A stretch of DNA of 64,000 nucleotides. Source: Candidatus Palauibacter rhopaloidicola (GTDB lineage Bacteria; Gemmatimonadota; Gemmatimonadetes; Palauibacterales; Palauibacteraceae). Below the pieces are notes generated by a model. It was not told where the DNA came from. It ran no database searches and saw only the letters and a list, made by a program, of their open reading frames with translations. The translations under genes and the position numbers were made by a program. Location: NCBI GenBank assembly GCA_026914155.1, contig JAPPGH010000017.1, positions 1-64,000 of the forward strand, written 5' to 3'. The stretch's first letter is position 1. Each line of letters begins with the position of its first letter. Positions 9,059 to 18,173 of the stretch are shown here, in pieces.

Positions 9059-10915
9059 ATGAATTCATCGCGCTTCGCCACGCCCGCCGCGGCCCTTCTC
9101 GCGCTCATCCTGCTTCCGGCGGCGGTCGCCGCGCAGGCAGGGCACCTGATCGAGGACGGGCAGGCGCAGATCGTCCCCGCCTTCGCGGATTCGTCCGCCT
9201 GGATCCGGCATGAACTGTGGGTCGAGACCGAGTTCGACTCCGACGGCGACGGCCGGCCGGACCGCGTGCACCTGGATGTGACGCGTCCGGCGCAGACCGA
9301 TGGCGAGGGGCTCAGGGTGCCGGTCATCTACGAGACGAGCCCCTACTACTCGGGCGTCGCCGGAATCGACTTCGCGCACTTCTGGGACCTGCGCCAGGAG
9401 GTGGGCGGCGAAGCCCCGCCACGCGATCCGTTCCCGGCCACGATCGAGCACATCCCGAGCCAGCCCCGGATCTCGAACTCGCACGTCGCGACCTGGGTGC
9501 CGCGGGGGTTCGCGGTGGTCCACTCGCAATCGCCCGGGACAGGCCAGTCGCAGGGCTGCCCGACCGTCGGCGGCGCGAACGAATCGTTGGCGCCCAAGGC
9601 GGTCATCGACTGGCTCAACGGCCGGGCGCGCGGCTTCGCGAGCGTGGACGGGGACGAGGCAGTCGAGGCCTACTGGGCGACCGGGAGGGTCGGGATGACG
9701 GGCACCTCCTACAACGGTACGCTCCCCCTGGCCGCCGCCACGACGGGCGTGGAGGGGCTCGAGGCGATCATCCCCATCGCGCCGAACACGTCCTACTACC
9801 ACTACTACCGCTCCAACGGGCTGGTGCGGTCGCCGGGCGGCTATCCCGGCGAGGACGTCGACGTCCTGTTCGACTTCATCTTCAGCGGCTTCCCGGAGGT
9901 CCGCGACTACTGCCTCGCCAACGTGCGCGACGAGATGACGGCGCGGCTGGACCGCGTCACGGGCGACTACAACGACTTCTGGGCGGGCCGCGACTACCTG
10001 AACCACATCGACGGCGTGCAGGCGGCCACGCTCATGAGCCACGCCTTCAACGACTGGAACGTCATGCCCGAGCACAGCCACCGCATCTCGATGGCGCTCG
10101 GGGAGCGGGGCGTGCCGCTGCAGATCTACTACCACCAGGGCGGACACGGCGGGGCGCCGCCGCTCGAACTCATGAACCGGTGGTTCACCCGCTACGTGGT
10201 CGGCGTCGAGAACGGCGTGGTGGAAGACCCGGCGGCGTGGATCGTGCGGGAGGGAGACGACCGCGCGGACCCCACGCCCTACGCGAGCTATCCGCACCCC
10301 GAGGCCGACGCCGTGACGCTCCGGCCCGGCGGTGACGGACACTGGACCGGCACGCTCTCCCTCGACGATGCGGACGCCGGCACCGGTGCGATCATCGACA
10401 ACTTCACGCTTACCGGCGATCAGTTGGCCGCGGCGGAGTGGTCGAACCACCGCCTGTTGTACGCGACGCCGGAACTGCGCGAGGACGTGCACCTGTCGGG
10501 CGTGGCGACCGTCCGCATGCGGATGTCGGCGGACGCGACCGCGGCCAACCTGTCCGTGTGGCTGGTGTCGCTGCCGTGGATCGAGGGCGGAGAGATCAAC
10601 GACAACATCATCACCAAGGGATGGGCCGACCCCGCCAACGCGGACGCCGAGGACATCGCCTCCCCCCGCACCGGCACACCGCTCACGCCGGGAGAGTACG
10701 TCGACCTCGAGTTCGCGCTCCAGCCCGACGATCAGGTCATCCCGGTCGGAGCCCGCATCGGCCTGATGATCTTCTCCAGCGACAAGTTCTTCACGCTGCA
10801 CCCCGACCCCGGCACGACGCTCACCGTCGACCTGGGCGAGACCCGTCTCTCGTTACCCGTCGTGGGAGGCAGCGCGGCCCTGCGGCGCGCCCTGGGTGTC
10901 CCCGCCTCCGAGTAG
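9059..10915 (+). CDS. CocE/NonD (S15-like) hydrolase, exported
   Basis: 618 aa with a signal peptide ending ...AVAAQA. The alpha/beta-hydrolase core has nucleophile motif GTSYNG (Ser217), an Asp in the AFNDWNV segment and a His in YHQGGHGG. The C-terminal 200 residues are the jelly-roll domain of X-Pro dipeptidyl-peptidases and cocaine esterases (VRMRMSADATAANLSVWL..., YVDLEFALQP). It should be an exported acyl or peptide hydrolase; the substrate is unknown. It is one of three members of this family in the window (with 51538-53262 and 58256-60205), which are quite different from one another. Confidence 0.9.
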   Translation: MNSSRFATPAAALLALILLPAAVAAQAGHLIEDGQAQIVPAFADSSAWIRHELWVETEFDSDGDGRPDRVHLDVTRPAQTDGEGLRVPVIYETSPYYSGVAGIDFAHFWDLRQEVGGEAPPRDPFPATIEHIPSQPRISNSHVATWVPRGFAVVHSQSPGTGQSQGCPTVGGANESLAPKAVIDWLNGRARGFASVDGDEAVEAYWATGRVGMTGTSYNGTLPLAAATTGVEGLEAIIPIAPNTSYYHYYRSNGLVRSPGGYPGEDVDVLFDFIFSGFPEVRDYCLANVRDEMTARLDRVTGDYNDFWAGRDYLNHIDGVQAATLMSHAFNDWNVMPEHSHRISMALGERGVPLQIYYHQGGHGGAPPLELMNRWFTRYVVGVENGVVEDPAAWIVREGDDRADPTPYASYPHPEADAVTLRPGGDGHWTGTLSLDDADAGTGAIIDNFTLTGDQLAAAEWSNHRLLYATPELREDVHLSGVATVRMRMSADATAANLSVWLVSLPWIEGGEINDNIITKGWADPANADAEDIASPRTGTPLTPGEYVDLEFALQPDDQVIPVGARIGLMIFSSDKFFTLHPDPGTTLTVDLGETRLSLPVVGGSAALRRALGVPASE

Positions 10916-11022
10916 TGCCCGGCGGATACAACCCTCTGCAGAAACGGCGCCTCTTACAGAACGAGGCCGCCATGCGGCGGACAGCGGTCGACATCGCCGA
11001 TGTCTCAACCGGAACGGGAACC

Positions 11023-12228
11023 ATGCGCCCTTGCGGAAGCTTCCTTACCGCCGGAGTCCTCGGTTGCGCGGCCATCGCCTGTGGCGGCGCTCACCCCGAG
11101 CCCGAAGATCAACCCCCGAACGCGGTGCTGGTCTCCGATTCAGCGGGCATCACGAACATCGCCCTGGGCCGGGTGGAGGAGCTGTCGGTACCCCGCCTGG
11201 AGGCGGACCTCCTCTTCTCCACCCGGGAACTCGGGGTCGAACTGTTCTGGGTCGGTGACGCCCTTCTGCTCGGGAACGGCGGCCTTGCGCTCGCCAACAC
11301 CGGTTCGGGCGAGGTGCTGCTCTTCTCCGCCGACGGTTCGCTCACGGCCCGGGTCGGGGGGCAGGGCGAGGGACCGGGCGAGTTCAGCGATGTCACGACG
11401 CTCCTCGGGACGGACGGGGGGTTCCTGGCCTACGACGCCAGACTGGCCCGTCTCAACGAGTTCCTGGAGAGTGGGGAATTCCTTGCGTCGTCGCCTCTCT
11501 CCGCCCAGAGCGCCATCGTGAGCCTGAAGCCGCTGGCGAGAGACGCCGCGGGGAACATGCTCGCCGTCCTGGGAGAACAGCGGTACTTCCTGCCGGAGGG
11601 GATGAAGAGGGACACGACCCCCCTGCTGTCGTTCAAGGATCTTGAGACCGACCCGGACACGCTGGGCGTGTTGCCCGCCACGGAGTGGAGCTATGGCGGC
11701 ATTCCCGGTGGCGGGTTCACCCGCACCGAACCCGCGTTCGGGCGGGACATCATCGCCCGCGGATTCAGGGACCGGGCCCTGATCGGCGACACCGACGAGC
11801 TGAGCCTCTCCGTGCACGCGGCGGACGGGAGTCTGACGCGTCGGATCCGTGGCTCGGCTGGCGGGTGGGCCGTTACGGCCGAAGAAATCGGCACGTGGAG
11901 AGCGGAGCGGCTCGCGCGCAGGGGTCCGGACGCCCCCGACTGGTTCATGGATTTCGTCGAGAACGCACCCTACCGGGAGACGCACCCCGCCTTCCACTCA
12001 GCCGTCCTGGGTCCCGACGAGATGGTCTGGATCGGGCTTGTGACCCGCCCCGGCGAGGAGACTCGCCGCTGGCTCATCCTCGGCCCCGACGGACAGCCGC
12101 GGGGATGGCTGGATCTTCCCGCGGAAGCGAGCGTGCTGGCCGTCGACGCCGACCGCTTCGTCCTCCTCCAGCGCGACGCCCTCGACGAGGAGGACGTGAG
12201 GCTCTACGATCTGCGCCTCCTGCCGTAA
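11023..12228 (+). CDS. 6-bladed beta-propeller lipoprotein
   Basis: 401 aa from ATG 11023. The in-frame ATG at 10972 would add two Asp residues to the signal region, so the later start is preferred. The leader ends VLGC or AIAC (lipobox). The VGGQGEGPGEF motif followed by short blade strands is typical of the 6-bladed propeller lipoproteins common in Gemmatimonadota and Bacteroidota. It is related in pattern to the gene at 45490-46677 (VGEGPGEY). The function is unknown; such proteins are thought to bind ligands or partners at the cell surface. BioY follows 10 bases after the stop. Confidence 0.75.
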   Translation: MRPCGSFLTAGVLGCAAIACGGAHPEPEDQPPNAVLVSDSAGITNIALGRVEELSVPRLEADLLFSTRELGVELFWVGDALLLGNGGLALANTGSGEVLLFSADGSLTARVGGQGEGPGEFSDVTTLLGTDGGFLAYDARLARLNEFLESGEFLASSPLSAQSAIVSLKPLARDAAGNMLAVLGEQRYFLPEGMKRDTTPLLSFKDLETDPDTLGVLPATEWSYGGIPGGGFTRTEPAFGRDIIARGFRDRALIGDTDELSLSVHAADGSLTRRIRGSAGGWAVTAEEIGTWRAERLARRGPDAPDWFMDFVENAPYRETHPAFHSAVLGPDEMVWIGLVTRPGEETRRWLILGPDGQPRGWLDLPAEASVLAVDADRFVLLQRDALDEEDVRLYDLRLLP

Positions 12229-12238
12229 GTCGCTCGCC

Positions 12239-12739
12239 GTGGCGCTGTTCGCGCTGCTCACCGCGCTCGGGGCGCATGTGGCGGTTCCGCTCGGAATCAC
12301 CCCGGTGCCGATGACGCTGCAGACCCTGTTCGTGCTCCTCGCCGGTGCGCTGCTGGGCCCGGTGGCGGGGGCAAGCTCCCAACTGCTCTACCTGGGTCTC
12401 GGCGTCGCCGGCGTTCCTGTCTTCGCGATGGGTGCGGCGGGCCTGCCCTGGATCTTCGGTCCGACCGGCGGCTACCTGATGGCCTTCCCGGTTGCTGCGG
12501 CGTTGGTGGGGTGGATCTCGGGCTCCGAGGGACGCGCCCTGCGCACCGCGATTGCGCTGGTCGTCGGCTCCTCGGTCATCTTCGTCATGGGTGCGGGCTG
12601 GCTCTCGGTCGTCACCGATCTCGGCCCCGGCGCCCTCTTCGCTGTCGGCGTGCAGCCGTTCCTGGTCGGCGCCGTCGTGAAGGCGGGCATCTGCTGCGCG
12701 GCGACGCGCCGGATCGGGGCGAGAGGTCGGCGGCGCTGA
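12239..12739 (+). CDS. bioY: Biotin transporter BioY
   Basis: 166 aa and strongly hydrophobic, with about six membrane segments. The family blocks are PVPMTLQTLFVLLAGALLGPVAGASSQLLYLGLG, then GLPWIFGPTGGYLMAFP. BioY is the substrate-binding membrane component (S unit) of biotin uptake and can work alone or with an ECF module. The GTG start lies 10 bases after the upstream stop, and no earlier start exists in the open frame, so the N-terminus is slightly shorter than usual and translation may be coupled. No ECF ATPase or BioN is nearby. Confidence 0.93.
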   Translation: MALFALLTALGAHVAVPLGITPVPMTLQTLFVLLAGALLGPVAGASSQLLYLGLGVAGVPVFAMGAAGLPWIFGPTGGYLMAFPVAAALVGWISGSEGRALRTAIALVVGSSVIFVMGAGWLSVVTDLGPGALFAVGVQPFLVGAVVKAGICCAATRRIGARGRRR

Positions 12740-12843
12740 TACGCGTCCCGCCACCCCAGAGGATCGGCGAGGTCGGGCGTCGCGCTCGAATCGCGAGCGA
12801 TGCCGGTTCACTCTCTGAGTTTGCCGGAGGTGCTGTAGAAATC

Positions 12844-13347
12844 ATGGGACGCAAGATCCTGATGCAGGCACTGCTGGCGGCGGGCATGTTGCTCAGCGCA
12901 CCGCCCGTAGCGGCGCAGGTGGGCCTTCAGGCCGGCGGATTGGTGTCGTGGCTCTACGAGTACAATGGGCCGAGGGCCGGGTTCTACGGAGGCGTACACT
13001 ACGACCTGCACGACCGCGTTCGGGTCGGCGTGCTCTACGTCAACAAGGGACGGGAGGACTTCGGGATCCACAGCATCGAGGCGCCCATCACCTACAGGCA
13101 GCCGGTCGGCGAGATCGGGCATGTGTTCGTCGGCGTGGCGCCCAGCTACGACGACCACGGCCACCGCATGTCCGACCCATTCGAGATCAGCGCGCTGTTC
13201 GGTCTGGCCATCGATGTGCTGCCTTCCGCTGCCCGGCGCATCCAGCTCGAGGCGGCATTCAGCCAAGGACTCATCGGTGCCCAGCACGATACGACCTGGG
13301 TACCGAGAAGCTACAAGACGGTCAGGGTCGGTCTGAACATCCGCTAA
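12844..13347 (+). CDS. Small outer-membrane beta-barrel-like protein
   Basis: 167 aa. A clear signal peptide ends APPVAAQ. The rest alternates aromatic and polar residues in strand-like blocks (GFYGGVHYDLHDRVRVGVLY, IGHVFVGVAPSY, FEISALFGLAIDV, KTVRVGLNIR), as in porin-like/OMP_b-brl families. GGAGG lies about 14 bases before ATG 12844, a long spacing, so the start is not certain. A strong hairpin follows 15 bases after the stop. No specific function is inferable. Confidence 0.65.
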   Translation: MGRKILMQALLAAGMLLSAPPVAAQVGLQAGGLVSWLYEYNGPRAGFYGGVHYDLHDRVRVGVLYVNKGREDFGIHSIEAPITYRQPVGEIGHVFVGVAPSYDDHGHRMSDPFEISALFGLAIDVLPSAARRIQLEAAFSQGLIGAQHDTTWVPRSYKTVRVGLNIR

Positions 13348-13362
13348 CCTTCAACCGCTGCA

Positions 13363-13400
13363 ACCATGGGCCGGGCCCGTAGGATGTCCCGGCCCATGGT
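13363..13400 (+). terminator. 13-bp perfect hairpin downstream of barrel gene
   Basis: The arms ACCATGGGCCGGG and CCCGGCCCATGGT are perfectly complementary with a 12-base loop, beginning 15 bases after the stop at 13347. No U-run follows, so it may act as a transcript-end stabiliser or factor-assisted terminator rather than a classical intrinsic terminator. Confidence 0.6.
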
Positions 13401-13522
13401 GACAGCGGGACAGTGCCGCGAAACCCTTCAGGATTGTATTCGTAAGCTTGATTCCGTATGCCTGTTCGGCAGATTTCATGCTGGACAGCTCCTCGGTAAC
13501 GGATGTCACCACGCGGCGAAGC

Positions 13523-14233
13523 ATGAGGACCCACCATACAAGGCACGTCACGCGCGCCAGGCGCGTTGCACTCTTCGGTTTGCTCGCGGTCGTGCAGGCG
13601 TGTGCCAGCGCGGGGTCCGGCGGCCGTCCATCCGAGTCGCCGCCCCGCCCGGACGCGGTCCGTCCGGATGCCGCGCGCGTGGCCGAACTCGAGGCGATCT
13701 ACCGGGCGCGCGCGGAAGCTGCCCTTGAGGGCGCGCACGAGGCGGACATCCGCTTCATGACGCACATGATCCCGCATCACGCGCAGGCACTGGTCATGGC
13801 GGGCTTCGCTCCGGGTGCCGGCGCGAGTCCCTCGATCCGGACGCTGTGCGGGAGGATCATCAACGCGCAGACCGATGAGATCACCGTAATGAGCCGCTGG
13901 CTCTCGGAGCGCGGGCTGCCCGTGCCGGACACCGGCGACATGCGGGGCCACGGGGACGGGGCCATGCTCATGGCCGGGATGCTGACCCGCGAGCAACTCG
14001 CGGAACTCGAAGCCGCGCGCGGCCCCGACTTCGACCGCCTCTTCCTCCGATACATGATCCAGCACCACAAGGGCGCCGTCACCATGGTTCGGGAGTTGTT
14101 CGCCACCGATGGTGCGGCGCAGGACGACTTCGTGTTCAAACTGGCCTCCGACATCCACGTCGATCAGGCCACGGAAATCGCCCGGATGGAGCTGATGCTC
14201 GAGGCGCTCGCCGCGCCGGAGCCGGGCGGCTGA
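13523..14233 (+). CDS. DUF305-domain lipoprotein
   Basis: 236 aa from ATG 13523; a longer frame starts at 13448, but ATG 13523 gives a proper basic n-region and lipobox VVQAC. Two DUF305 signatures are visible: RFMTHMIPHHAQAL (about residue 80) and RYMIQHHKGAVTM (about residue 180). These paired M-x2-H-H motifs form the ferritin-like helical fold of DUF305 and may bind a metal, often near copper-handling genes. It stands 33 bases before the LVIVD-repeat lipoprotein gene, and this pairing suggests they act together. Confidence 0.88.
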   Translation: MRTHHTRHVTRARRVALFGLLAVVQACASAGSGGRPSESPPRPDAVRPDAARVAELEAIYRARAEAALEGAHEADIRFMTHMIPHHAQALVMAGFAPGAGASPSIRTLCGRIINAQTDEITVMSRWLSERGLPVPDTGDMRGHGDGAMLMAGMLTREQLAELEAARGPDFDRLFLRYMIQHHKGAVTMVRELFATDGAAQDDFVFKLASDIHVDQATEIARMELMLEALAAPEPGG

Positions 14234-14266
14234 TTCATGCAGTTTACCCCAATCGAAGGATCCGAC

Positions 14267-16309
14267 ATGTCCGCTGTGACGAAGGAACGCGACGACACTC
14301 GATCTGCCCCGCGCCTCGCGACGCTGCTCGCCGGCGCGATCGCTCTCGCGGGGTTAACCGCCTGCTCCTCCTACCGGTCGGCGCCGACCGGCATGGCCGC
14401 CGCACCCGCCGCCCCGGCCGCCGCGCCCACGGGCCTGCAGGTCAATCCGCCGGCGCCGGACCCGCGTGTCGGGCTCGCGCCGGGCATGTTCGATGCGGGT
14501 GAGGCGATCTGGAACCTCAGCCTCGTGTCCGCCACGCCCCCGCCGGATGCGTTCGTGGGCAAAACGAACTCCGACCTCGCCTTCTCCGGTCCCTACGCGA
14601 TCCAGGGGAACTACGACGGCATCCAGATCTGGGACATCTCGGACCCCACCAATCCGCAGACCGTCGTGACCTATGTCTGTCCCGCGTCCCAGAGCGATGT
14701 CTCGGTGTACGAGAACCTCCTCTTCGTGTCCGGCGAGGGGTTCGGCGGGCGACTGGACTGCGGTGACGAGGGCGTCGAGGAAGCCGTGAGCCACGACCGG
14801 CTGCGCGGCATCCGCATCTTCGACATCTCCGACATCACGGCGCCGGAGTATGTCGCCAACGTCCAGACCTGCCGCGGCTCGCATACGCACACGCTGCTGG
14901 AACATCCTGGGGACGACGAGAATGTCTACGTCTACGTGTCCGGTTCCGCCCCGGTGCGTCCGGCGGAGGAACTCCCCGGCTGCTCGGGCGCGCCGCCGTC
15001 CGAGGACCCGAACTCCGCCCTCTTCCGCATCGAAGTCATCCGCGTCCCGCTGGCCGACCCGGCGAGCGCCGAGATCGTGAGTTCGCCGCGCATCTTCGAG
15101 GACCTGGTCGCGCCGCCGACGCACGGCCCGGCCCCAGACGACCTCGCCGCGCTCGAGGAGGCCCGCGCTCGCGGCGCCTTCATCATCGAGGTGCAGGGGC
15201 AGGAGATGGTGCTGCCTGAACCGGCCGCCCAGGGGATGCTTGGGCAGATGGTAGCCCAGCGCGGCGGCGAGGGTCCGCCGACCGCAGCCGACAGCGCGGC
15301 GCTGCGCGAAGCGCTGCCCACGATCATCGCGCAGATGATGGGACAGCAGGGCGGGGAGGGCGATGGCCCGGAGCCCGGACCGACGCAGTGCCATGACATC
15401 ACTGTCTACCCGGCCATCGGCCTCGCCGGCGGGGCGTGTGAGGGCTACGGCATGCTCCTCGACATCTCTGATCCGGAGAACCCGAGGCGCCTCTCCGCGG
15501 TGGCCGATTCCAACTTCTCCTACTGGCACTCGGCGACCTTCAACAACGACGGCACCGCCATCCTGTTCACGGACGAGTGGGGCGGCGGCGGCGCGCCGAA
15601 GTGCCGGGCCTCTGATCCGATGGAGTGGGGTGCGAACGCGATCTTCACCATCGAGGGCACGGAGATGGAGTTCCAGAGCTACTTCAAGCTCCCGGCTCCG
15701 CAGACGCCCGAGGAGAACTGCGTGGCCCACAACGGTTCGCTGATCCCGATCCCGGGCCGCGACATCATGATCCAGGGCTGGTACCAGGGCGGGATCTCGC
15801 TCCTCGACTGGACCGACACCGCGAACCCCGTCGAGATCGCCTACTTCGACCGCGGCCCGGTGAACCCCGACCGCATGCAGATGGGCGGCAGCTGGTCCGT
15901 CTACTGGTACAACGGTGCCATCGTCAACTCCGAGATCGCCCGTGGGCTCGACATCCTCGAACTGGTCCCGAGCGAGGCGCTCACGCAGAACGAGATCGAC
16001 GCCGCCAACTCCGTGCAGTTGACGCACCTGAACTCGCAGGGTCAGCCCATCTTCGAGTGGCCCGCGACGTTCGCGCTCGCGAGGGCCTACCTGGACCAGT
16101 TGGAGCGGCACGGCGGGCTCGCCGCCGCCAGGGTCGACCGTCTCCGCGCCGGACTGGCCGAGGCCGAGGAGATGACGGGATCCGCCCGCGCCGACGCGCT
16201 CCGCTCGTTGGCCGACGGCGTATCGCGTGGGGCCGCGGGGGCGGGCGACGCCGCGAAGGTCCGCATGCTGGGCGATGCGCTAAGGGCCCTCGCGGGCGCG
16301 GGGATGTAG
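14267..16309 (+). CDS. LVIVD-repeat beta-propeller lipoprotein
   Basis: 680 aa from ATG 14267, which has GAAGGA 6 bases upstream; ATG 14237 would precede the signal by ten extra residues. The lipobox is GLTACS. Several LVIVD-type blades are seen (GIQIWDISDPTNPQ, GIRIFDISDITAPE, GMLLDISDPENPRR, ISLLDWTDTANPV). An insert of about residues 250-370 is rich in Ala, Glu and Gly. The C-terminal 100 residues are helical and Ala-rich. Biochemical function is unknown. It probably forms an operon with the DUF305 gene just upstream. Confidence 0.82.
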   Translation: MSAVTKERDDTRSAPRLATLLAGAIALAGLTACSSYRSAPTGMAAAPAAPAAAPTGLQVNPPAPDPRVGLAPGMFDAGEAIWNLSLVSATPPPDAFVGKTNSDLAFSGPYAIQGNYDGIQIWDISDPTNPQTVVTYVCPASQSDVSVYENLLFVSGEGFGGRLDCGDEGVEEAVSHDRLRGIRIFDISDITAPEYVANVQTCRGSHTHTLLEHPGDDENVYVYVSGSAPVRPAEELPGCSGAPPSEDPNSALFRIEVIRVPLADPASAEIVSSPRIFEDLVAPPTHGPAPDDLAALEEARARGAFIIEVQGQEMVLPEPAAQGMLGQMVAQRGGEGPPTAADSAALREALPTIIAQMMGQQGGEGDGPEPGPTQCHDITVYPAIGLAGGACEGYGMLLDISDPENPRRLSAVADSNFSYWHSATFNNDGTAILFTDEWGGGGAPKCRASDPMEWGANAIFTIEGTEMEFQSYFKLPAPQTPEENCVAHNGSLIPIPGRDIMIQGWYQGGISLLDWTDTANPVEIAYFDRGPVNPDRMQMGGSWSVYWYNGAIVNSEIARGLDILELVPSEALTQNEIDAANSVQLTHLNSQGQPIFEWPATFALARAYLDQLERHGGLAAARVDRLRAGLAEAEEMTGSARADALRSLADGVSRGAAGAGDAAKVRMLGDALRALAGAGM

Positions 16310-16342
16310 GGACTCCGGGGTCGTCCGCAGCCCGTCCCGGGG

Positions 16343-16705
16343 ATGCCCACATTGATCGAAGCCCCGGCCGTCATCGAGGCGGCCGGGAGCAAGCCCAAGC
16401 GGATCGAGGAGTACGCCGGCCGCGTCCGGACGGGACACGAGGGCGTCAGCGTGGCGCGCATGGTGGCGCCGTCCGGCTGGGTCGAACCGGGTCAACGTCC
16501 CGAATTCGAGGAGATCACCGTCGTCCTGAGCGGATCACTGCGCGTGGAGCACGAGAGCGGCGTCATCGACGTGAATGCCGGCCAGGCCGTCGTCACCCGC
16601 CCCGGCGAATGGGTCCGCTACAGCACGCCGGGCCCCGAGGGAGCCGAGTACATCGCCGTCTGCCTCCCCGCCTTCTCCCCCGACACCGTCCACCGCGACC
16701 CCTAG
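16343..16705 (+). CDS. Single-domain cupin protein
   Basis: 120 aa, cytoplasmic. The cupin barrel is recognisable: PGQRPEFEEITVVLSGSLRVEHESGVIDVNAGQAVVTRPGEWVRYSTPG. The first cupin motif has Glu residues but lacks the usual pair of His, so metal binding may differ. The start is 33 bases after the LVIVD gene. It may bind a small molecule or act as an epimerase-like protein; no substrate can be named. It faces the minus-strand antitoxin gene. Confidence 0.8.
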   Translation: MPTLIEAPAVIEAAGSKPKRIEEYAGRVRTGHEGVSVARMVAPSGWVEPGQRPEFEEITVVLSGSLRVEHESGVIDVNAGQAVVTRPGEWVRYSTPGPEGAEYIAVCLPAFSPDTVHRDP

Positions 16706-16723
16706 ACTGAGAGCCGGCGTTTT

Positions 16724-17044
16724 CTATTCCGGATCGGCGATGCCGGACAACTCGACGGGCGGTCGGTCGGGGAAGCTCGCGACCAGCGCGAGCGTGCCTC
16801 CCATGGCCTCGACGGTTCTGCGCAGAGTCGAGAGGAGGAGGTCGCTACGCTGTTCCATGCGCGATATGCCTTCCTGGCCGATACCGAGTTCGCGCGCCAA
16901 ACTGACCTGAGTGAGCCGCCGGGCCTCGCGCAGCTCGCGCAGCGTCATCTCCTCCGCGATGAGTTCAGCGGCGCGCGCCTCCACCCGTTGCCGCCGCTGC
17001 GTATCGAGTCCCTCGATGACGTCGTTCACGTTCAATGCCATCAT
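16724..17044 (-). CDS. HigA-type XRE antitoxin/regulator with degraded toxin partner
   Basis: 106 aa. The helix-turn-helix is TLRELREARRLTQVSLARELGIGQEGISRME at about residues 33-64, the arrangement of HigA/XRE antitoxins. It starts at ATG 17044, with a strong GGAGG just upstream, and the stop of the toxin remnant overlaps this start (ATGA). HigBA modules have toxin first and antitoxin second, as here. Because the toxin has lost its core, this protein is probably an orphan DNA-binding antitoxin that may still repress its promoter or act on related toxins elsewhere. Confidence 0.85.
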   Translation of the reverse strand: MMALNVNDVIEGLDTQRRQRVEARAAELIAEEMTLRELREARRLTQVSLARELGIGQEGISRMEQRSDLLLSTLRRTVEAMGGTLALVASFPDRPPVELSGIADPE

Positions 17045-17239
17045 GATCCTCCTTCCATCGCGAGCCACGCCAAGTGCCGCTCGAAGCGCTGATCCGCCTT
17101 GCGGATGAGCGCCCGGTAAAACGCCTTGGAACTGCCGCCCGCCTTCCTGCACCTCCACCTGCAGCGCTCGGAACTCCGGCGCGAATTCATCGGCGATTTC
17201 GACCGTCCAGTCCACCAAGCAACATGTCATCCACGACAT
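17041..17239 (-). pseudogene. HigB-type toxin remnant with internal deletion and frameshift
   Basis: The 5' part reads WTVEIADEFAPEFRALQVEVQ, the usual N-terminus of phage-derived Gp49-like/HigB toxins. In the next frame the 3' part reads KAGGSSKAFYRALIRKAD then QRFERHLAWLAMEGGS and stops over the antitoxin ATG; this is the usual C-terminus of the same family. About 50-60 central residues, including the RNase core, are missing and the frame is broken at the joint. Read straight through, the first frame runs falsely into the antitoxin. The toxin is therefore inactive. Confidence 0.85.
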
Positions 17240-17265
17240 ATGTACCGCAAGTCATGGCACGCGGC

Positions 17266-18114
17266 TCACGTTCCAAGCCCCTCCCAGCGGACGTCGGGTA
17301 CGGACTCGAATCGTTTCGCCATCACCTCGAGGGCCTCGGGGTTGTCGTCCACGAGGATGAAATCTCGGCCCAGTTCGTGGGCGGCCATGCCGGTTGTGCC
17401 GCTGCCGGCGAAGAAGTCGAGCACGAGGTCGCCGGGGTTCGAGGAGGCCGTGATGATGCGGCGGAGGATGCCGAGCGGCTTCTGGGTCGGGTAGCCCGTC
17501 CGTTCGGCGCCGCTCGTGGGGACGATCGTGTGCCACCAGGTGTCGGTGGGCAGCTTGCCGCGCGCCGCCTTCTCCGGTCCCACCAGCCCCGGGGCCATGT
17601 ACGGAATGCGTTCGATCTCGTCCACGTTGAAGACGTAGTTCGACAGGTCCTTCACGTAGAACAGGATGTTGTCGTGCTTCGCCGGCCACCGCGTCTTCGG
17701 TCGCGCCCCGTAGTCGTACGCCCAGATGATCTCGTTCAGGAGATTCTCCGGGCCGAACAGGTCGTCCAGGAAGAGGCGGCAGTGGTGCACTTCCCGGTAG
17801 TCGACGTGGAGGTAGAACGACCCGTGCGGAGCGAGAACGCGGTACGCCTCGACGAGCCGGGGCCCGAGGAACGCGAGGTAGTCGTCGAACCGGTCCGCGA
17901 AATGCCGGCTGCCGACGACGGTCGTCTCGTAGCGCTCGCCCTGGAAGCCCGTCCGGTCGCCTTCTCCGCCCGGTGCCGGGCGTCGGGTTCGGATCCGGGT
18001 TCGCCGCTGTGTGCGGCCGGTGTTGAAGGGTGGGTCGACGTAGATGAGATCCGCCTGTCCATCAGGCAGGCCCCGGAGCACGTCGAGGTTGTCCGCAAGG
18101 ATAATCCTGGGCAT
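17266..18114 (-). CDS. Orphan beta-class N6-adenine DNA methyltransferase
   Basis: 282 aa. Motif IV, YVDPPFNTG (Asp27-Phe30), is N-terminal. The S-adenosylmethionine motif FAGSGTTG is near residue 235. This order defines the beta class, and DPPF points to N6-adenine methylation. Between them are the target-recognition region and a YPTQKPLGILRRII block typical of the class. No restriction endonuclease gene is adjacent, so it is an orphan enzyme that may have an epigenetic role. It is next to the HigBA remnant. A 16-base perfect palindrome lies in its putative promoter (18183-18198). Confidence 0.92.
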   Translation of the reverse strand: MPRIILADNLDVLRGLPDGQADLIYVDPPFNTGRTQRRTRIRTRRPAPGGEGDRTGFQGERYETTVVGSRHFADRFDDYLAFLGPRLVEAYRVLAPHGSFYLHVDYREVHHCRLFLDDLFGPENLLNEIIWAYDYGARPKTRWPAKHDNILFYVKDLSNYVFNVDEIERIPYMAPGLVGPEKAARGKLPTDTWWHTIVPTSGAERTGYPTQKPLGILRRIITASSNPGDLVLDFFAGSGTTGMAAHELGRDFILVDDNPEALEVMAKRFESVPDVRWEGLGT

Positions 18115-18173
18115 CGCATCTCCCGTCGCGGTGAAGCCGATACGCGGCGGCGAGGGTCAGGGCTCCCGAAGCT

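Noticed and set aside
16724-17239. Single 171-residue protein joining a HigB-like N-terminus to an XRE domain
   Set aside because: The HigB C-terminus is in the other frame and the XRE gene has its own strong ribosome site and ATG, so the fusion is an artefact of the toxin deletion.
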